NCBI GenBank assembly: GCA_030611815.1
Contig: JAUWPC010000110.1
Coordinates: 1 to 10,046, forward strand
Source of the DNA: Desulfobacteraceae bacterium
GTDB lineage: Bacteria; Desulfobacterota; DSM-4660; Desulfatiglandales; Desulfatiglandaceae
Direction of reading: 5' to 3'
Length of the DNA stretch: 10,046 nucleotides
Part shown: positions 7,240 through 10,046 of the stretch, in pieces
How the letters are laid out: the number at the start of each line of letters is the position of its first letter
Numbering within the stretch: the first letter of the stretch is position 1
Made by a program: the position numbers and the translations under genes
The notes under the pieces: model-generated
The model's database searches: none
What the model saw: the letters and a program-made list of their open reading frames with translations, nothing else
Told to the model about the DNA's origin: nothing

Positions 7240-8364
7240 TCAATCATCTACGGAGTAAACCCAGTTGTAGCGGATTGGGGTTACATGAGGGGAATCCAGC
7301 GTGGGGTGGAGAAGCTCATCTCTGAGACTGAGCCAATTATACGCAGGCCTGACCTTCCTGAGTTTCCCATCCTTGGGTGGTTTCGAATGGGTTGTATGGT
7401 TATAGGCCGCCTCTAAGATACCCAAGTAGTGACCCTTTCCCGGATACAGGTAGTGGTCTCTGAGGAAAGCAGGGGTGAGATCGTAGCTCCTGGCTAATGA
7501 AGAGATTTGTTTATCATTAAGCTGTATCAGAAAAAATTTGGACACTCCTCGCTCAGAATATCTGTACAATATCCGAGATTCTGAGCTTGAGACAAACACA
7601 GTGGAAATAGAGCCCGATTTTCTCAAAAGCTGCGCGGCAATGAGTCCGGCTGTGCGCCTTCCGCCGACGGTATGGTGGCAACCGTAGTATTCAAAGAGTT
7701 TATTCTGGAGGATACTCGCCACCTTGTCCCCGTTTTCATATAAATTGTGCTGGATATATCTAAGCCCTTTTGCTAAATCCTGGGCTGCCTCAGCAATGGG
7801 CCAGTCGATTTTTACGTGAAAATGGGTGAGGGAGTATCTATTTTTTTTCTTGACACTCGGGTCTTGTTGTATGAGCAGGGAATAATCGATATCTGATAAA
7901 TCCTCGATAAAATCAAGGAATCTCGGGCTATCAAAATGACGAAGGTTTTGATGGAAGCGTTTGTATAAGGAAAAGCTGGGTAAGTATTGAAGGTTTTTTT
8001 TGATCACACTGTTTTCAGGGAAAAACCGGATATAATTTTTCAGTTGATTGCTGAGCACTCCCTCGCAGATTATGACTAGAAAGGTGTTGAAAAATTCTGA
8101 TTCCTTTTCCATTTTTTTTGATTTTGGTTTAAGTTCGCTCTTGTCAACAAAAATATATTCAACACCTTTTTCTTTGTAATTGTAGAATGAATCTATGAGA
8201 GAGACCTTCATTAGCCGCCGTTCAAGTGAATCTCGCAATATTTCGTAGATTGAACGTCTCAGCTTTTCATAATAACTAAGTTGTTCTCTGTATTTCCACA
8301 TAGGTAGATTAGCCCCTAAACCGCGCTGCCATCTTGAATGAATCAAATGAATATGATATTTCAT
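7240..8364 (-). CDS. unrecognised 374-residue protein
   Basis: I cannot assign a family. The 374-residue product is basic and probably soluble; the only marked hydrophobic run is FFNTFLVIICEGVL (91-104). A Lys-rich charged linker (75-90) separates the N-terminal part from the rest. Possible functional spots are THFHVKIDW (180-188) and YGCHHTVGGRRTAG (227-240), where clustered His/Cys/Arg could form a metal or phosphate site. Strand-like segments such as SISTVFVSS follow, and the C-terminus is Pro/Tyr-rich (329-374). The DNA for the N-terminal two-thirds is visibly AT-richer than the neighbours. The first ATG has no ribosome binding site. Met22 (complement of 8299-8301) is an alternative start with AGGGG 11 bases upstream. 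It stands alone between gltX and the yceD region, and acquisition by transfer is plausible. Confidence 0.65.
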   Translation of the reverse strand: MKYHIHLIHSRWQRGLGANLPMWKYREQLSYYEKLRRSIYEILRDSLERRLMKVSLIDSFYNYKEKGVEYIFVDKSELKPKSKKMEKESEFFNTFLVIICEGVLSNQLKNYIRFFPENSVIKKNLQYLPSFSLYKRFHQNLRHFDSPRFLDFIEDLSDIDYSLLIQQDPSVKKKNRYSLTHFHVKIDWPIAEAAQDLAKGLRYIQHNLYENGDKVASILQNKLFEYYGCHHTVGGRRTAGLIAAQLLRKSGSISTVFVSSSESRILYRYSERGVSKFFLIQLNDKQISSLARSYDLTPAFLRDHYLYPGKGHYLGILEAAYNHTTHSKPPKDGKLRKVRPAYNWLSLRDELLHPTLDSPHVTPIRYNWVYSVDD

Positions 8365-8367
8365 TCA

Positions 8368-8397
8368 AAAATAGCAAAAAAGAGCCATAAGTGTCAA
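8368..8397 (-). promoter_or_regulatory. possible leftward promoter close to the start codon
   Basis: On the minus strand TTGACA (complement of 8392-8397) and TATTTT (complement of 8368-8373) are 18 bases apart. Transcription would begin about at the ATG at 8364, which would mean a leaderless message or a true start at Met22 (8301). A second candidate, TTGTCG-17-TCTAAT (complement of 8435-8440 and 8412-8417), would give a leader of about 40 bases. Confidence 0.35.
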
Positions 8398-8480
8398 GAA
8401 AAAAAGGGAAAATTAGAATATAGCAGCAATAAAACGACAATCTTCCACCAAATGTTATTCCCAGAAAACGCATAAATATA

Positions 8481-8508
8481 TTGACAAAACAGCAATTTTT
8501 TATATACT
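8481..8508 (+). promoter_or_regulatory. sigma-70 promoter for the yceD-rpmF-plsX region
   Basis: A perfect TTGACA (8481-8486) is followed after 16 bases by TATACT (8503-8508), five of six to consensus. The surroundings are AT-rich. Transcription would start near 8515 and give a leader of about 180 bases before the yceD remnant and continue into rpmF. Confidence 0.55.
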
Positions 8509-8621
8509 CACCTATTTTGCTTTTAGATGCATAGAACACATTGTAGGCGTTCATTAGGTTTAGCGTTTCCCGTCAAATGCGGAATGCAGGGTTATATTTA
8601 CAGATTTTTGTGGAATCCTGC

Positions 8622-8661
8622 ACCCTTAAACCCTGGACCTTTGAACCGGTGAACGGTTGTG
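8622..8661 (+). repeat. degenerate 7-8-base repeat with AACCG/CGGTT hairpin
   Basis: The stretch reads as successive variants of CCxTxGAA: CCCTTAAA (8623), CCCTGGA (8631), CCTTTGAA (8638), CCGGTGAA (8646) and CGGTTGTG (8654). AACCG (8644-8648) and CGGTT (8654-8658) form a 5-bp stem with a 5-base loop. It lies in the untranslated leader. Function is unknown. Confidence 0.4.
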
Positions 8662-8692
8662 ATGCTCCTTTGCTCTTTCAGGATTCAGTCGA

Positions 8693-8967
8693 ATGATCAT
8701 CAGCATAAAAGGCCTTTTGCGCGGCCCCCGTCATTTCAATTTTGAATTTGATTCAGATTGGTGGAGGGATAGGGATGCAAATGGTCAGATCCTGGGCTTA
8801 GATGGACCTCTGAATGTGCAAATGACCATTTCTAAGGAAGAGAGCAGATCTACCTTTCATTGCCGATCAAATTTCTGTGCAGTGAGGGGTGCCATGGGCT
8901 GTGTCCCAGATGCGGAACAAACCTGAACAGAGGGAAGTGTGGCTGCCTGGAAGTAAAGAGGAATTAA
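8693..8967 (+). pseudogene. yceD: YceD (DUF177) remnant with internal out-of-frame deletion
   Basis: YceD/DUF177 proteins (about 170-180 residues) are encoded just before rpmF in many bacteria; roles in 23S rRNA metabolism have been reported. Here the ATG at 8693, preceded by AGGA, opens a frame whose first ~48 residues fit the family N-terminus (GPRHFNFEFD, then ILGLDGPLNVQMTIS). After about 8834-8844 the reading frame no longer fits and ends at 8926. In the -1 frame from 8839 the family C-terminus is plain: REQIYLSLPIK, LCSEGCHGLCPRCG, TNLNRGKCGC, ending at TAA 8965-8967. About 80-90 residues from the middle, including the usual internal CxRC region, are missing and the two ends are out of frame. 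The 77-residue product would lack the cysteine-rich end. A sequencing or assembly deletion remains possible. Confidence 0.75.
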
Positions 8968-9059
8968 ATCTAATTTTAACCACTAATCTATTACGCCGCC
9001 AGGCGAGATAATGATGATTCAATTTCGTTCGGTGGGCGAAGGGGAGTTGAGCTAAGGTT

Positions 9060-9242
9060 ATGGCTGTACCCAAAAAGAAGAAATCCAAGTCCAAACGGGG
9101 CTCGCGGCGTGCCCACGATGCTATCCAGATGCCCAAAACTGCCACCTGCCCGCAGTGTCACGAACCTGTTTTGCCTCATCATATATGTCCCGAGTGCGGG
9201 ACTTATAGGGGCAGGACTATAATCGAGACAGAAGAGGACTAA
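9060..9242 (+). CDS. rpmF: 50S ribosomal protein L32
   Basis: Protein L32 of the large ribosomal subunit, 60 residues, normal length and complete. It starts MAVPKKKKSKSKRGSRRAHD, the typical basic N-terminus, and carries a zinc ribbon with Cys30, Cys33, Cys43 and Cys46 (CPQC and CPEC). It ends in an acidic TIIETEED tail. AAGGGGA (9039-9045) lies 14 bases before the ATG; a second purine run is too close to serve. The plsX ATG follows the stop after a single base, so the two are probably translationally coupled. Its intactness contrasts with the damaged genes on both sides, as expected for a ribosomal gene under selection. Confidence 0.97.
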   Translation: MAVPKKKKSKSKRGSRRAHDAIQMPKTATCPQCHEPVLPHHICPECGTYRGRTIIETEED

Positions 9243-9243
9243 T

Positions 9244-9807
9244 ATGAATGTGGCCGTGGACGCCATGGGAGGGGATCATGCTCCGGAAATGGTGGTTCAA
9301 GGTGCGGTGGAAGCTGTTTCTGAGTTAGGCATTGATATTACCCTTGTTGGTCATGAGAAAAAAATAGCAAAGGCCCTTGACACCCGTCCAGCACACGGTC
9401 ATATATCATTCCATCACTGCGAAGATGTGGTGGAGATGGATGAATCTCCTCTAAAGGCCCTGAGGGGGAAAAAGGACGCCTCCATCAAAGTGGCCTTTGA
9501 TCTTGTGAAAGGTGGTCATGCTGATGCAGTAATCAGCGCTGGCAATTCCGGGGCTACTCTGGCCGCCGGTGTCCTGGCATTAGGTCGAATAGAGGGCGTA
9601 GAAAGGCCGGCCATTGCGACTATTATTCCCACGGAGAGAGGCCGTGTTGTCCTGATAGATGTAGGGGCAAATGTGGACTGCAGACCCGCTCAGCTCTTTC
9701 AGTTTGGGGTTATGGCCCAGGCATTCGCCTGTTCCTGTCTCGGGATAACAAATCCGAAGGCAGGTGTGCTGAATATTGAAGGCCTCCAAAATAGGCTAAG
9801 ATCTTAG
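9244..9807 (+). pseudogene. plsX: truncated phosphate acyltransferase PlsX
   Basis: PlsX makes acyl-phosphate from acyl-ACP, the first step of phospholipid synthesis in most bacteria; the family has about 330-345 residues. This frame gives 187. The N-terminal half is excellent: VDAMGGDHAPE (5-15), EDVVEMDESPLKALRGKKD (60-78), SAGNSGATLAAG (98-109), DVGANVDCRPAQLFQFG (139-155). At NPKAGVLNI (170-178) the family should continue GEE and a further ~150 residues; instead eight unrelated residues (GLQNRLRS) and a stop follow. No other frame continues PlsX. Homology ends at about 9777. AAGAGGA (9232-9238) serves as ribosome binding site. The tail might be the C-terminus of another gene, FabD being a guess, joined in frame. 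A protein cut here should be inactive. Confidence 0.75.
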
Positions 9808-9810
9808 GGA

Positions 9811-9816
9811 AAAGGA
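9811..9816 (+). promoter_or_regulatory. fabG ribosome binding site
   Basis: AAAGGA lies seven bases before the ATG at 9824, directly after the truncated plsX stop. It shows that the fabG initiation region is preserved although the DNA before it is rearranged. Confidence 0.6.
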
Positions 9817-9823
9817 AAAGACT

Positions 9824-10046
9824 ATGGAAAATTTAAGTCCCAGGGTAGTTGTCATTACAGGGGGGTCCAAAGGGATTGGGCGTGCCGTGGCCTACAGATT
9901 TGCAGAAGAGAAGGCAAAGATCGTTCTTGCGTATTATGACGCAGACGATTCGGACTCACAGGAAACACTAAAAGTATTGGCAGACATGGGCGTTGAGGCA
10001 GAAGCCCGCAAGATAGACGTATCTTTGTTCAAGGATGTTGACCTGT
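9824..10046 (+). CDS. fabG: 3-oxoacyl-ACP reductase, N-terminal part
   Basis: This short-chain dehydrogenase/reductase fits FabG, which reduces 3-oxoacyl-ACP with NADPH during fatty-acid elongation. Only the first 74 residues lie in the window; the gene runs off the right edge. Visible are the strand VVVITGG and the nucleotide-binding TGGSKGIG (12-19), the following RAVAYRFAEE helix, the second strand IVLAYY (33-38) and the adenine-side aspartate in KIDVS (Asp65). The catalytic Ser-Tyr-Lys would lie outside. The start has a good ribosome binding site. The expected order is plsX-fabH-fabD-fabG, so two genes appear to be missing before it. The SDR family is certain from the motifs; the precise FabG identity rests mainly on context. 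Confidence 0.8.
   Translation, partial: MENLSPRVVVITGGSKGIGRAVAYRFAEEKAKIVLAYYDADDSDSQETLKVLADMGVEAEARKIDVSLFKDVDL

Larger units (their letters stand above)
8365..8692. other. AT-rich divergent promoter spacer
   Basis: This region separates the leftward unrecognised gene from the rightward yceD remnant. It holds promoter candidates in both directions (listed separately), a weak 6-bp inverted repeat (TGCAGG 8585-8590 with CCTGCA 8617-8622), and a degenerate CC-rich repeat (8622-8661). A leftward open frame (8309-8554) overlaps the start of the unrecognised gene and has no domain features, so I treat it as non-coding. Confidence 0.5.

Noticed and set aside
7240..7700. DHHA1-like phosphoesterase signature in the unrecognised gene (GCHHTVGGRR)
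   Set aside because: It only superficially recalls the GGGHxxAAG motif. The order of residues differs and no DHH motif is present upstream.
8309..8554. Leftward 81-codon open frame in the divergent spacer
   Set aside because: It overlaps the start of the larger gene, is Phe/Tyr-rich as expected for translated AT-rich DNA, and crosses the promoter sites.

Overview
The window looks like chromosomal DNA from a Gram-negative bacterium, most likely of the Desulfobacterota (former Deltaproteobacteria). This is an inference from three things: the ileS-lspA-lgt order, the yceD-rpmF-plsX-fab order, and intergenic spacers full of short AT-rich repeats of a kind I associate with uncultured Desulfobacterales. 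Most genes are housekeeping genes. No tRNA, rRNA, CRISPR array or complete insertion sequence was found.

Left part (1-1500): an AT-rich repeat tract (1-228) precedes a small two-helix membrane protein (263-595). A 110-residue cytosolic hypothetical protein follows (755-1087), with a GC-rich hairpin over its ribosome binding site. A 413-base spacer then carries a second copy of the repeat, two 13-base direct repeats exactly 100 bases apart, and a short period-10 repeat.

Centre (1501-6962): ileS, lspA and lgt form a tight rightward operon. lspA starts inside the end of ileS, and lgt starts four bases after lspA. LspA and Lgt are both enzymes of lipoprotein maturation: Lgt adds diacylglycerol to the lipobox cysteine, then LspA cleaves the signal peptide. 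gltX (glutamyl-tRNA synthetase) lies convergent to lgt, 20 bases away.

Right-centre (6963-8692): behind gltX is a spacer with two opposed arrays of TAATCN hexamers that can fold into a long hairpin. Next comes a leftward 374-residue gene that I do not recognise; its 5' half is clearly AT-richer than the surroundings. A divergent promoter region follows, with a good rightward sigma-70 promoter at 8481-8508.

Right end (8693-10046): this is the usual fatty-acid/phospholipid operon yceD-rpmF-plsX-(fabH-fabD)-fabG, but damaged. yceD keeps only its start and its cysteine-rich end, joined out of frame. rpmF (ribosomal protein L32) is intact. plsX stops after about 178 recognisable residues of a usual ~330-345. 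fabH and fabD are absent, and fabG follows 16 bases after the plsX stop with a good ribosome binding site. These two internal deletions around an intact rpmF are the most notable signal in the window. They are either real decay of a redundant locus or an assembly/amplification artefact. I found no clearly new defence or mobile system; the unrecognised 374-residue gene is the only candidate for new protein biology.
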